Assembly (NCBI RefSeq): GCF_027923225.1
Contig: NZ_BSDI01000004.1
Span: 187,528-251,527, forward strand
DNA from: Phytohabitans aurantiacus
GTDB taxonomy: Bacteria > Actinomycetota > Actinomycetes > Mycobacteriales > Micromonosporaceae
Length of the DNA stretch: 64,000 bases
Reading direction: 5' to 3'
Shown here one piece after another: positions 16,914-25,182 of the stretch. Position numbers and translations under genes: made by a program. The notes beneath the pieces are model-generated. The model searched no databases and was not told where the DNA came from. It worked only from the letters and a program-made list of their open reading frames with translations. The number at the start of each line of letters is the position of its first letter. Positions within the stretch are counted from its first letter, which is position 1.

Positions 16914-18668
16914 TCAAACCGCCAGACACTCCACTGGCTCCAGCCAGGTCGCAAGCTCCAAAGGGTCGACCGTCCCGTCGCCCGTGCCGCTGAGTTCGCG
17001 ATGGACCGCCATGCAGAGCTCCGGAAAGCGCAGTCGGGGGGCGTCGGGATCGCGTTGGCAGGCGAGAGCCAGCCCGATCCACGCGTCCACGCGATCGGTC
17101 GCCACGATCTCGGCCGCGTACGCCCGACGCGCCGCGGGCAGATCACCCGCCGCCAACGCAATGTCGCCAACCGTCGCGTTCTCCCCCGCGGACAGCGCGG
17201 CGAACCGCGCGGGCTCGACGATCCGCAACCGAGCCAGATCCAGGCGGGCGCTGCGCGTCAGCATCCGCCCGGCGCGCACCGTTTCCGTCGGCACCGGATC
17301 GCGAGGGCAGGGCATGCTCGCCTGCCAGGCAGACGCCAACCGCCGCACGGCGGCCGTCTCCGGCAGCCGGTTCCGTAGCTGCCAACCCACCCTGTGGTCG
17401 TCGGCGGCCTCCGCCGCCATCGCCACAGTCACGGCATCGGCTGCCTCCTGCTGCCACGGCGATTGCGCGGCCCGCATCCCAGCAAGGAATTCCAGACCCA
17501 AGGACGTGAAGCGCCCCGACGCTTCGAGGATGTCGAGCGTCCGCCACACGCGATCCCGCCAGCGTACGAACTCGACCTGGGCGAGCTGGCCGGGCCCTTC
17601 GGTCAGCAACCGCCGCTGCACCCGCCAGAAATCCACGACACCGTGGAAGGCATACGCGCCTTGCAACAAAGCGCCGAGCGGACGGGGATCGTCGCGCCAG
17701 GGCGCATAGTGCCGTGGCCGGTCGTCCCTCTCGTACAGCGGCTGTATGTCGAGCAGCCCGCCGAGCTTCGCGTGCTGGAACTCGTGCAACAAGCCCAAGG
17801 CGAGCGCACGGCCGTTGACGGGCGGCGTCAGCGACACCGCCCCGAACGCCTCCATGCTCGTGACGTTCATGCCGTGATCGGGCCGCTCGCTGTGCAGCGG
17901 GACGATCGTCGTCAGGCCCGCGGCGATCGCCTCGGCGTACGAGCGGTGGTGCTCCACCAGAATGGGCCACGCGTCGTCCAAGAGCCGCTGCCAATGGCGG
18001 ATGTCATCGTCGCTCAGCCGTCCCTCGGCGCCTAGTTGGTGGCAGTCGCGAAACGGATCGACATCGTCCACGGACAGCTCGATGCGCAGATCGGTGGCGG
18101 CACAGCGCAGGCGACGGACTGCCTGCCAGCCGCCCGCACTGTGCTCGATATGTTCCGGTACGACCACGGTCCCCAGCTGAGTGCGCCCGCCGATGTGCTC
18201 CAGACTGGCGGTGTGCGCATCACCCAGGATCGCACGCCCGAGCCCCGGCAGGGTGACGCTGCCGCCGTACACCTTGACCTCGAACTTCGCGTCGACACCC
18301 GCCGTCATGGCGGCCACGAGCGCGACGCCGGCCATGTATTCGAGGCGTGCTTCCAGGCCGCCTTGGGCCTCGGATCCACCGCGGACCGCGCGCAGTGTGG
18401 CCGTCAACCACGCGCCAACATGCGGCTGGAGCAGCAGTAGGCGTACGGCGGCCGGGGACCGGCGCTCGGCCGCCACCAGCACGTCGAAGTACTCGGCGAT
18501 TCTGGCCGACCGCGCAGCGGCCACCAGCTGGCCGAGCATCAGTTGTCGCCTGCTCACCTGCGCGGCGCGGAGTCTGCCCACGATCCGGCCATCGCCGAGG
18601 CCGCTGGCAAGGGCCGCGAAGTCGGCGCTATCGAGGCGATGCGTCGTTTCCGGCGTCAGGAGTTCCAT
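16914..18668 (-). CDS. HEXXH-motif peptide-modification protein (putative peptide hydroxylase)
   Basis: 584 residues from an ATG at 18668, preceded by AAGGA. H295-E-F-Q-H299 in GLLHEFQHAKLGGL defines the HEXXH domain that accompanies FxsB radical SAM enzymes. Related proteins are annotated as alpha-ketoglutarate/HExxH-type peptide beta-hydroxylases, so the motif may bind iron for oxidation and need not be a protease zinc site. The N-terminal half contains VRLLLLQPHVGAW and the VYGGSVTLPGLG segment also seen in such proteins. The start overlaps the end of fxsB by 41 bp, indicating co-transcription of precursor, radical SAM enzyme and this protein. The stop lies only 4 bp from the convergent fxsT stop. 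Confidence 0.8.
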   Translation of the reverse strand: MELLTPETTHRLDSADFAALASGLGDGRIVGRLRAAQVSRRQLMLGQLVAAARSARIAEYFDVLVAAERRSPAAVRLLLLQPHVGAWLTATLRAVRGGSEAQGGLEARLEYMAGVALVAAMTAGVDAKFEVKVYGGSVTLPGLGRAILGDAHTASLEHIGGRTQLGTVVVPEHIEHSAGGWQAVRRLRCAATDLRIELSVDDVDPFRDCHQLGAEGRLSDDDIRHWQRLLDDAWPILVEHHRSYAEAIAAGLTTIVPLHSERPDHGMNVTSMEAFGAVSLTPPVNGRALALGLLHEFQHAKLGGLLDIQPLYERDDRPRHYAPWRDDPRPLGALLQGAYAFHGVVDFWRVQRRLLTEGPGQLAQVEFVRWRDRVWRTLDILEASGRFTSLGLEFLAGMRAAQSPWQQEAADAVTVAMAAEAADDHRVGWQLRNRLPETAAVRRLASAWQASMPCPRDPVPTETVRAGRMLTRSARLDLARLRIVEPARFAALSAGENATVGDIALAAGDLPAARRAYAAEIVATDRVDAWIGLALACQRDPDAPRLRFPELCMAVHRELSGTGDGTVDPLELATWLEPVECLAV

Positions 18669-19830
18669 CTTGGAGTCGTCCTTTGAGTACAGCGGCAAGA
18701 TCGGCGTGAACGCGAGGAAGCACGTGACGAATGAGGCGACCAAGGTCAGCGCAGTAGACCGATGGATTACGGAAGCCCGTCTCCGCACGGTACCGGTGCG
18801 GATAGTAGCCGCCACCACATATCCGATGCAGCGGACAGGCCAGACAATCGTCGGAAAGTGCGTCTAGGCCGATCTGCCGGTCTTGGATCTCGGGGTGCTC
18901 CAGCACCTCGTCAAGGCTGTGGTCGAAGACGTTCATGCCGGTGTCGACAGCGCCTGGATACGTGGACCGCAGGGTGTCGATCTGCTCGTACGCGCCGTCG
19001 ACGTCCACGACGACGGTCGCCACGGGGCTGAGGCCGATCGTCTCGATGCGGCTTGTGCCGCCCAGCGCTAGGCTGATTACTTCTTCGAAGAATCGAACGC
19101 GCGTTTCCCGAACTGGCGCGTCGTACCAACGATCGAAGGCGGCCACCAGCCAGTCGCCGTAGAGCGTGTCCCCCGCCGACCATCGCGGCGGAGGACTCGT
19201 CCAGTTCCCGTGCGGCAGCAGAAAGTCGATGGCGGGCGGATCATACTGGAGCAGACTGTCGAATGTAGATACCGGGTCGTTGTCCAGGTCGATGACGCTG
19301 AGGATGCCAGCGAAGTGTTCCGGACGAAGGCGCAACGAGCGCAGTGCCCGGTCCACCGCATCGAAGGAACTGCGACCGTTGGCGTACCGCCGATGCCGGT
19401 CGTTCGCCCGGCGGTCTCCGTCCAGGCTTACGCCGATGCGGATGCCTGCCTGGCACAAGCGATCGATCACGCGGTCGTCGAGCAGGACGCCGTTGGTCTG
19501 GACTGTGATGTCCACAATGGCCTGTGGTGCGACGGCGGCACGCACCCGGTCGGAAGCGCGCACAAGAGCGTCCACACCGACCATCATGGGCTCACCGCCG
19601 TGCAGCACGACCCGAAGCGGTCGCCCCGTATCGCCGACATGGTCGGCAATCCGTTCGCATACCCGATCTAGCACGCGGTCCGACATGGCCGAATTGACCT
19701 GTCGCCAAGCCGTGTCGGCCAGTTCGTACATGTAGCAGTAGTCGCAAGCCAGGTTGCACCGGGTGTGGAGCTTGAGCACGAACTCACGGAACGGCGTCCG
19801 CCGACGGTCGTGGGCTCGGACCAGTGGCAC
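18628..19830 (-). CDS. fxsB: FxsB-type radical SAM/SPASM peptide maturase
   Basis: About 400 residues. The radical SAM cluster motif is CNLACDYCYMYE (CxxxCxxC), followed by VLHGGEPMM, VQTNGVLL and GVSLDGD, all typical of the AdoMet barrel. The C-terminal SPASM region (CLACPLHRICGGGYYPHRY ... NPSVYCADL) should bind auxiliary Fe-S clusters. The family (FxsB) modifies small precursor peptides ending FxSxx. A GTG at 19830, 2 bp after the precursor stop, is taken as start; a TTG at 19851 overlapping the precursor would add seven residues. It is encoded between the 56-residue precursor and the HEXXH protein. Confidence 0.9.
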   Translation of the reverse strand: MPLVRAHDRRRTPFREFVLKLHTRCNLACDYCYMYELADTAWRQVNSAMSDRVLDRVCERIADHVGDTGRPLRVVLHGGEPMMVGVDALVRASDRVRAAVAPQAIVDITVQTNGVLLDDRVIDRLCQAGIRIGVSLDGDRRANDRHRRYANGRSSFDAVDRALRSLRLRPEHFAGILSVIDLDNDPVSTFDSLLQYDPPAIDFLLPHGNWTSPPPRWSAGDTLYGDWLVAAFDRWYDAPVRETRVRFFEEVISLALGGTSRIETIGLSPVATVVVDVDGAYEQIDTLRSTYPGAVDTGMNVFDHSLDEVLEHPEIQDRQIGLDALSDDCLACPLHRICGGGYYPHRYRAETGFRNPSVYCADLGRLIRHVLPRVHADLAAVLKGRLQDGTPDAGNDASPR

Positions 19831-19832
19831 AG

Positions 19833-20003
19833 CTACATGGCCGAGTTCCAACCAGCGACCGCGTCCTGCGGCCGGTCAATATCTTCTAGGATCCGGCGCA
19901 GGGAATGAGCGACGACTGAACCGCCCAGCCTGGATAAGTCAGACAGACTGAGACCACTCAGATCAACCAGCTCAGGCTGGTTGTCATCAACCGTTGCATC
20001 CAC
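19833..20003 (-). CDS. fxsA: FxsA-like RiPP precursor peptide ending WNSAM
   Basis: A 56-residue ORF from GTG 20003 to TAG 19833; I translated it by hand because it is too short for usual ORF lists. The sequence has the FxsA look: an acidic start (VDATVDDNQPELVDLSGLSL), a central SLSDLSRLGGSVVAHSLRRI helix, and AVAGWNSAM at the C-terminus. Known precursors end F-x-S-x-x; here Trp replaces Phe (W-x-S-x-x), which would put an indole at the expected modification site. AAGGG lies 6 nt before the GTG, and an in-frame TAA at 20015 rules out a longer product. Directly upstream of fxsB. Confidence 0.85.
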   Translation of the reverse strand: MDATVDDNQPELVDLSGLSLSDLSRLGGSVVAHSLRRILEDIDRPQDAVAGWNSAM

Positions 20004-20274
20004 CCGGGGCCCTTACTAGTCGCAAACATTAAATAGTTGTTCGCGCCGGGGCCCGCAGAGGGCCTGCGGTGGCGCCGCTTGACATTAGCACTTCAAGCCG
20101 TCGCGCGCGCCATTTTAGCACCCGATCGATGACCGCGCCACTGGGCCATTTGCACCAATGCACCCAATCGGCCGCCGAACGGGGAATAGCAGACAGGCGC
20201 CATTACAGATCACGGTCGTTCCGTTGCATACTGCTATCATCACGCCCGCATCGGATGCGACCCGGAGCGTTGCC
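20004..20274. promoter_or_regulatory. Divergent promoter region between fxsA and the TrkA_N/RyR gene
   Basis: 271 bp without a credible gene, and AT-richer than its surroundings around 20010-20040 and 20095-20230. On the minus strand an AT-rich TATTTAAT at about 20037-20030 could be the fxsA -10 region. On the plus strand TTGACA at 20079-20084 is a possible -35. A small hairpin (CCGCAG/CTGCGG, 20053-20069) lies between them. These assignments are weak. Confidence 0.35.
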
Positions 20275-22005
20275 GTGGCCCAGCCGAACGACCCGACCCA
20301 GCATCGTCCCGCCATCAACGCGCTCAGGCTCGGAATCACCGTGACGGCAGTCGTGTCCCTCCTGCTCGGCTATCTGGGACTGGACGCGTTCCTCAGCGGC
20401 TCTGATCAATACGGAAATAGGCCGATCGACCTCCTGTACTACGACGTCCAACTCTTCGTCCTGGGTGCCGACCCGCTCCAGCAACCCGGTCCCTACCCCT
20501 TGCTCCTTGAGATAGCTCGCCTGACAGCACCGCTGGCGACCATCACCGCTCTCGTGGAGGCGGCGCGGCTGCTCTTCGCCACCGAACTGCGAAGACTCCG
20601 CGCCCGGCGTGCTCGCGGTCACGTCATCGTGTGCGGCGACACCTCGCTGGCCGGAATCCTCTCCCGCCGTCTCCATGCCGCTGGCCGGCGAGTCGTTCAC
20701 GTACGAGCACAAGCCGAAGCCGTCCCGCCGAGTCCGTCGTATCCATTGATCGTGGTTGGCGACGCCCGGGACGCGGGCACCCTGACCGCCGCGGGGCTGA
20801 GCCGCGCCACCGCCCTGTACGCCTGCGCGCACGAAAGCGCGACCAACATCGCCATCGGCCTGGCTGCTGGCCGTGAACGCCGCCTCCAGGGGCCGTCGCT
20901 GCCGATCTATACGCATGTGCCAGACCCGGACCTGTGCCTTACCCTGCAGGCCAGGTATCTCGGACTGCCGAATCCGCCCGGGGCTCGGCTCGACTTTTTC
21001 AACGTCGACGATCTGGCGGCCCGCAAGGTATTTCTGGAAGATCCGCTCGAGCCGGAGGTCAGGCCCCGGCAGTACATCCTGGTGGCTGGAACGACGCCGT
21101 TCGGACAAGCGCTCGCTGTGGAGGCTGCCCGCCATTGGCGACGAAGGCTCGCTCCGGATCCGAGTACCCGCCTCCGCATCGCGATCGTGGCCAGGAACGC
21201 CACCGAGACGCTCGCCAATCTCGCCCACCGCTATCCGTTTCTTCGACTCTCCTGTCGTCTCGACGCATACGACGCCGACCTCGTGGACATCCTGGCCACC
21301 GAGCTGGATGAGGCGCCCGACCGCGCCTACATCTGTTACGCCAACGAAGAACGCGCCCTGAAAGCGGCACTTACCGCAGACCGGTACTGGCGAGGACGGA
21401 AGAACTGTGTCGTAGTGCGACTGGACCAGCTCGCGGATTTCTCCGACGACGGTGGACTCGCCAGCCAGCTGCTCGACGACGGCCCTGCGCGGCTGCGGGT
21501 GTACGGCGTTCTGCGCGCCGCCTGCGATCCCGGGATGATCGCCGAAGATCTCGTGGAGCGCTTGGCTCGCGTCATCCACGACCGCTACCTGGTCGCGCGT
21601 CGCTCGCACGGCCAAGCCGACAACTCCAGCCCGTCGATCGTTTCGTGGGAACGGTTGCCGCCGGAGCTGCGGCAGACCAACCGGGCACAGGCGGAGGACA
21701 TCGGGCGGAAGTTGAGGGCCATCGGTTATGTGCTCGTGCCACGGATGCGTGAGTCAGCAGATGAGGAAAGCATGAACGAGAACGAGATCGAACGGCTGGC
21801 GATGATGGAGCACGAACGGTGGTGCCTCGACCGCTTGGCGGCGGGTTGGCGCTACGGCGAGCGCCGTGATGACATCCGCAAGCTGCATCCGGCGCTTTGC
21901 GATTGGAGCAATCTCCCGCCGGACATCCGGGAGCGCAACCACGACGCCGTGCGAGAGGTACCTCTGATCCTCTCGGACGCCGGCTTCCAGCTGGTTCGGA
22001 TCTGA
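20275..22005 (+). CDS. Membrane protein with two TrkA_N-like domains and a C-terminal RyR domain
   Basis: 576 residues from GTG 20275 (GGAG 7 nt upstream). Two N-terminal hydrophobic segments (ALRLGITVTAVVSLLLGYLG and the LLLEIARLTAPLATITALV region) flank a loop. Next come a Rossmann TrkA_N domain (GHVIVCGDTSLAGILSRRL) and a second Rossmann-like domain (QYILVAGTTPFGQALAVEA). The last 75 residues form a ryanodine-receptor (RyR) repeat: MMEHERWCLDRLAAGWRYG, HPALCDWSNLPPDIRERNHD. It lacks the K+ filter of true channels, although the N-terminal layout resembles one. Prokaryotic RyR domains occur in nucleotide-signalling conflict systems, where they are thought to bind ligands. It forms a two-gene unit with the SLOG-like gene. 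Confidence 0.8.
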   Translation: MAQPNDPTQHRPAINALRLGITVTAVVSLLLGYLGLDAFLSGSDQYGNRPIDLLYYDVQLFVLGADPLQQPGPYPLLLEIARLTAPLATITALVEAARLLFATELRRLRARRARGHVIVCGDTSLAGILSRRLHAAGRRVVHVRAQAEAVPPSPSYPLIVVGDARDAGTLTAAGLSRATALYACAHESATNIAIGLAAGRERRLQGPSLPIYTHVPDPDLCLTLQARYLGLPNPPGARLDFFNVDDLAARKVFLEDPLEPEVRPRQYILVAGTTPFGQALAVEAARHWRRRLAPDPSTRLRIAIVARNATETLANLAHRYPFLRLSCRLDAYDADLVDILATELDEAPDRAYICYANEERALKAALTADRYWRGRKNCVVVRLDQLADFSDDGGLASQLLDDGPARLRVYGVLRAACDPGMIAEDLVERLARVIHDRYLVARRSHGQADNSSPSIVSWERLPPELRQTNRAQAEDIGRKLRAIGYVLVPRMRESADEESMNENEIERLAMMEHERWCLDRLAAGWRYGERRDDIRKLHPALCDWSNLPPDIRERNHDAVREVPLILSDAGFQLVRI

Positions 22006-22014
22006 GGAAAACCC

Positions 22015-22497
22015 ATGGTCACGATCGGCGTCACAGGGCACGTCCATCTGAGCGAAGCCTCGGAGCAATTGATCTTCGATGCGGTGCTGGAAGCCACACG
22101 TTACTTCGCCTCCGAGAGGCCACACGGCATCACCTGCCTCGCGCGCGGCGCCGATCAAATCTTCGCCCGCGCAATGGTGGCTCTAGGCGGCACGTTCGAG
22201 GTGGTGCTGCCGGCACGCGACTATCGCCGGCGCATTATCACGGCCGAGGAACGCCAGAACTTCGATCTGTTGATGGAGCAAGCCAGCAGGGTACGCGTTA
22301 TGCACGCCCGGCGGTCGGGGCGGCCCGCGTACGTCGCGGCGAGCAGGTACATGTTGAACCGATCGACAGTGCTGTTCGCCGTCTGGGATGGGCAACCGAC
22401 CAAAGGCCCGGGAGACACCGCTCACGTCGTATCGCTGGCGGAGGAGCGCGGCCTGCCGGTGAAGGTGTTGTGGCCGGCTGGGGCCGGCCGCCGGTAA
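22015..22497 (+). CDS. SLOG-like Rossmann-fold protein
   Basis: 160 residues; ATG 9 bp after the RyR gene stop, with GAGGAAAA between them as ribosome binding site. Pattern: an IGVTGHVHLSE first strand-loop, CLARGADQIFARAM, then FAVWDGQPTKGPGDTAHVV, which is the phosphate-loop-like signature of the SLOG superfamily (relatives of DprA and LOG). These domains bind nucleotide-derived ligands or process nucleotides and co-occur with RyR and TIR proteins in predicted immunity systems. Likely partner of the preceding membrane protein; enzymatic activity not assignable. Confidence 0.7.
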   Translation: MVTIGVTGHVHLSEASEQLIFDAVLEATRYFASERPHGITCLARGADQIFARAMVALGGTFEVVLPARDYRRRIITAEERQNFDLLMEQASRVRVMHARRSGRPAYVAASRYMLNRSTVLFAVWDGQPTKGPGDTAHVVSLAEERGLPVKVLWPAGAGRR

Positions 22498-22535
22498 ACG
22501 GTGAATCGCAGCTGGGTCGGGATAGCGTTGAGCCC

Positions 22536-23315
22536 ATGGCTTTGATCCTGATCACGGGGGCTTCGGATGGATTGGGGCGCGCGCTCGCCGTAGCGCTCGC
22601 CGAGCAGGGCCACCATCTCCTCCTCCACGGACGAAACGCGGCGCGCCTGTCTGAGGTCGCCGCGCAGACCGGCGCCACGCCCATCCGGGCCGACCTGTCG
22701 TCGCTGGCAGAGGTACGGCGGCTGGCCGATGCCGTGCCGGAGGGGCTCGACGTACTCGTCAACAACGCGGGCGTCGGCTTCGGCGCGCCCGGTGCCGGCC
22801 GCGAACTCTCCGCGGACGGGTACGAGCTGCGCCTCGCCGTCAACTACCTGGCTCCGTACCTGCTGACCAAGCTGCTGCTGCCTCGCATGGCGCGCGAGAC
22901 GCCGGCCCGGATCGTCAACGTGGCGTCCGTTGGCCAGCGCCCGTTCGACCTGGCCGACCCGATGCTGGAACGCGGCTACGACGGTGTCGAGGCGTACCGC
23001 CGGTCGAAGCTGGCGCTGATCGCACACACCTTCGACCTGGCCGAGGAGCTGGCGGGCACCCTGATCACGGCGAACTGCCTGCATCCCGCCTCGCTGATGC
23101 CGACGACGATGGTGCGCCAGGCCGGCTGGGGCGAGATCGACACGCTGGAGAAGGGGCTGCGGGCCACCCTCCGGCTGGTCGTAGACCGGGACCTGACCGA
23201 GGTCACCGGCCGGTACTTCGACGGCGAGCGGGAGGCACGGGCGCTCGACCAGGCGTACGACCCGGAGTTCCGCAAGCAACTGCGCGAACTCACCGAATCT
23301 CTGATAGGCAGATAG
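22536..23315 (+). CDS. SDR-family NAD(P)-dependent oxidoreductase
   Basis: 259 residues from ATG 22536. Classical SDR: cofactor loop TGASDGLGRAL near residue 7, NNAG motif (LVNNAGVGFGAPG), a serine in NVASVGQRP and the catalytic YRRSK, then NCLHPASLMPTTM. The LADPMLERGYDGVEAYRRSK arrangement resembles the retinol-dehydrogenase-like group. Two bp separate it from the VOC gene, suggesting co-translation. Substrate unknown. Confidence 0.88.
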   Translation: MALILITGASDGLGRALAVALAEQGHHLLLHGRNAARLSEVAAQTGATPIRADLSSLAEVRRLADAVPEGLDVLVNNAGVGFGAPGAGRELSADGYELRLAVNYLAPYLLTKLLLPRMARETPARIVNVASVGQRPFDLADPMLERGYDGVEAYRRSKLALIAHTFDLAEELAGTLITANCLHPASLMPTTMVRQAGWGEIDTLEKGLRATLRLVVDRDLTEVTGRYFDGEREARALDQAYDPEFRKQLRELTESLIGR

Positions 23316-23317
23316 CT

Positions 23318-23692
23318 ATGCCTAGCTTCACGCTGTCCGGTGTCGTGCTCGGCGCGCCGAAGGCCCGCGACCTCGCCGACTTCTACCACCGGCTGCTCGG
23401 CTGGCCGTTCGGCGACGACGATGACGACTGGTCGACGCTGATCCCGCCCGACGGCGGGACGAAGCTGTCGTTCCAGACCGAGGTCGGCCACGTGCCTCCG
23501 GTGTGGCCGGCCGGCCCCGACGACCAGCAGATGATGCTGCACCTCGACATCCGGGTCGACGACCTGGAGACGGCGGGCGCGCACGCGGTGTCCTGCGGTG
23601 CGGTACTGGCGCAGTTCCAGCCGCAGAAGGACGTGCGGGTGTATCTCGACCCGGCCGGCCACCCGTTCTGCCTGTTCCTCCCGGGCGCCTAG
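23318..23692 (+). CDS. VOC-family (glyoxalase/bleomycin resistance-like) protein
   Basis: 124 residues; a single vicinal-oxygen-chelate domain made of two beta-alpha-beta-beta-beta units: FTLSGVVLGAPKARDLADFY with LGWPFGDD, then MMLHLDIRVDDLETA and DVRVYLDPAGHPFCLF. The metal ligands usual for enzymatic members are partly recognisable (H in LHLDI). Function open: small-molecule binding or antibiotic sequestration is as likely as catalysis. It follows the SDR gene by 2 bp. Confidence 0.85.
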   Translation: MPSFTLSGVVLGAPKARDLADFYHRLLGWPFGDDDDDWSTLIPPDGGTKLSFQTEVGHVPPVWPAGPDDQQMMLHLDIRVDDLETAGAHAVSCGAVLAQFQPQKDVRVYLDPAGHPFCLFLPGA

Positions 23693-24085
23693 CTAGCTGG
23701 ACGGCGGCTCGTCCTTGCCGGCTTCCTCCAGCTCGTCGGCTTCCTCCTTGGTGCGGTGCACCGCGTCGGTGGCGTGCTCGGGAGGTCCGTAGACGGTGTA
23801 GAGGACCAGCGGATTCGGCCCGGTGTTGACGAAGTTGTGCTTGGTGCCGGCGGGGACGGCCACCAGGTCGCCCTGCGCCACCTTCCTCGTCCTACCGCCC
23901 ACACGCGCCTCTCCGACCCCACTGACGAACGTCAGGATCTGGTCGACGTCGTCGTGGACCTCCTCGCCGATCTCGCCGCCGGCCGGGATTGTCATGATCA
24001 CGAGCTGGGAATGCTTGCCGGTCCACAGCACGCGGCGGAAGTCCGGGTTCTGCTCGGCGACGGTCGCGATCGTGAAGTGCTCCAT
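23693..24085 (-). CDS. Single-domain cupin protein
   Basis: About 130 residues from ATG 24085; a GTG at 24109 would add eight. The start EHFTIATVAEQNPDFRRVLW and the barrel motifs GEIGEEVHDDVDQILTFVSG and AVPAGTKHNFVNTG define a common bacterial cupin family that ends in a charged tail (TKEEADELEEAGK). His and Glu in the first motif and the His of TKHNF are likely metal ligands. The enzymatic role is unknown. The stop codon abuts the stop of the convergent VOC gene. Confidence 0.85.
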   Translation of the reverse strand: MEHFTIATVAEQNPDFRRVLWTGKHSQLVIMTIPAGGEIGEEVHDDVDQILTFVSGVGEARVGGRTRKVAQGDLVAVPAGTKHNFVNTGPNPLVLYTVYGPPEHATDAVHRTKEEADELEEAGKDEPPSS

Positions 24086-24162
24086 GAGCCCGGTGTTACC
24101 CAGCTCCACCGCTGCTCATGCCTCGCCCACTATGGTGTAGGCGTGCCAGCACGAGGACCGCT

Positions 24163-25182
24163 GTGATTCACCTACCCACCGCAGCACGGGGACCACTCCG
24201 GGCACTCGCGCTGCGCCTGGTCGCCGCCATCGGACTGGTCCTCTTCATCGTCTTCGTGGTCTATCTCGACCGAGACGGATATCGTGACGGCGACGACACG
24301 AGCGGTTTGACCCTGCTCGACTGCTTCTACTACACGGTGGTGTCGCTGTCGACCACCGGTTACGGCGACATCACGCCAATCACGCCCCAGGCCCGGCTGG
24401 TAAACGTCCTCGTGGTCACGCCGGCACGAGTACTGTTTCTGATCATCCTGGTCGGCACCACACTCGAGGTGCTGACCGAGCAGTACCGGACCAACGCACG
24501 CCTCGCGCGGTGGAGAAGGCATTTGAAGGACCACGTCATCGTCTGCGGGTACGGGACGAAAGGGCGCAGCGCCGTGGGCGCACTGCGCGAGAGCGGCTTC
24601 GACGTCAAGCGCATCGTCGTGGTCGAGTCGGACCGCCCGTCGGTGCGGCGAGCCGCCGCCGACGGCCTGGTCGCCATCGAGGGATCGGCAACCCAGTCGA
24701 CCGTGCTGACGGACGCGCACATCAAGGACGCCAAGGCGGTCATTGTCGCGACCGACACCGACGAGGCTTCGGTACTGGTCACCCTGACCGCGCGGCAGCT
24801 CACGGCCGGCAAGGTGCGCATCATCGCGGCGGCTCGGGAGGCGGAGAACGCACCGCTGCTCAAGCAGAGCGGCGCTCACCAGGTGATCGTCTCGTCGGCG
24901 ACGGCCGGGCGCCTGCTGGGCCTCTCGACGTCGGCGCCGCCGCTCATCGACGTCGTCGAAGACCTGCTGACCCCGGGCGCGGGCATGGCGCTCGCGCTGC
25001 GCTCGGCGGCCCGCGACGAGGTGGGGCGCTCGCCGCGCGAGGTGACCGAGCCGGTCATCGCGCTGGTGCGGCTGGGCCGGATCATCTCGCTGGCCATGCC
25101 CGAAAGCGCCAAGATCGAGACTGGTGACCTGCTGGTCTACATCCGCGACGACCGCCCGAGCCCGGTGACCGCCTCAGCCTGA
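24163..25182 (+). CDS. Two-TM potassium channel with RCK (TrkA_N/TrkA_C) domains
   Basis: 339 residues from GTG 24163, preceded by GAGG. First TM helix about residues 12-33 (VAAIGLVLFIVFVVYL), pore helix and filter STTGYGDITP, second TM (ARVLFLIILVGTTLEVLTEQ), then an RCK N-domain (HVIVCGYGTKGRSAVGAL, acidic end VVESD) and a TrkA_C domain ending GDLLVYIRDDRP. It would form a tetrameric K+ channel gated by a cytoplasmic ring that binds NAD, Ca2+ or other ligands. Its 3' end overlaps the convergent VWA gene by 9 bp. Confidence 0.92.
   Translation: MIHLPTAARGPLRALALRLVAAIGLVLFIVFVVYLDRDGYRDGDDTSGLTLLDCFYYTVVSLSTTGYGDITPITPQARLVNVLVVTPARVLFLIILVGTTLEVLTEQYRTNARLARWRRHLKDHVIVCGYGTKGRSAVGALRESGFDVKRIVVVESDRPSVRRAAADGLVAIEGSATQSTVLTDAHIKDAKAVIVATDTDEASVLVTLTARQLTAGKVRIIAAAREAENAPLLKQSGAHQVIVSSATAGRLLGLSTSAPPLIDVVEDLLTPGAGMALALRSAARDEVGRSPREVTEPVIALVRLGRIISLAMPESAKIETGDLLVYIRDDRPSPVTASA

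Noticed and set aside
20079..20084. TTGACA as a firm -35 box for the TrkA_N/RyR gene
   Set aside because: No acceptable -10 sequence at 16-18 bp; kept only as a weak suggestion in the intergenic entry.
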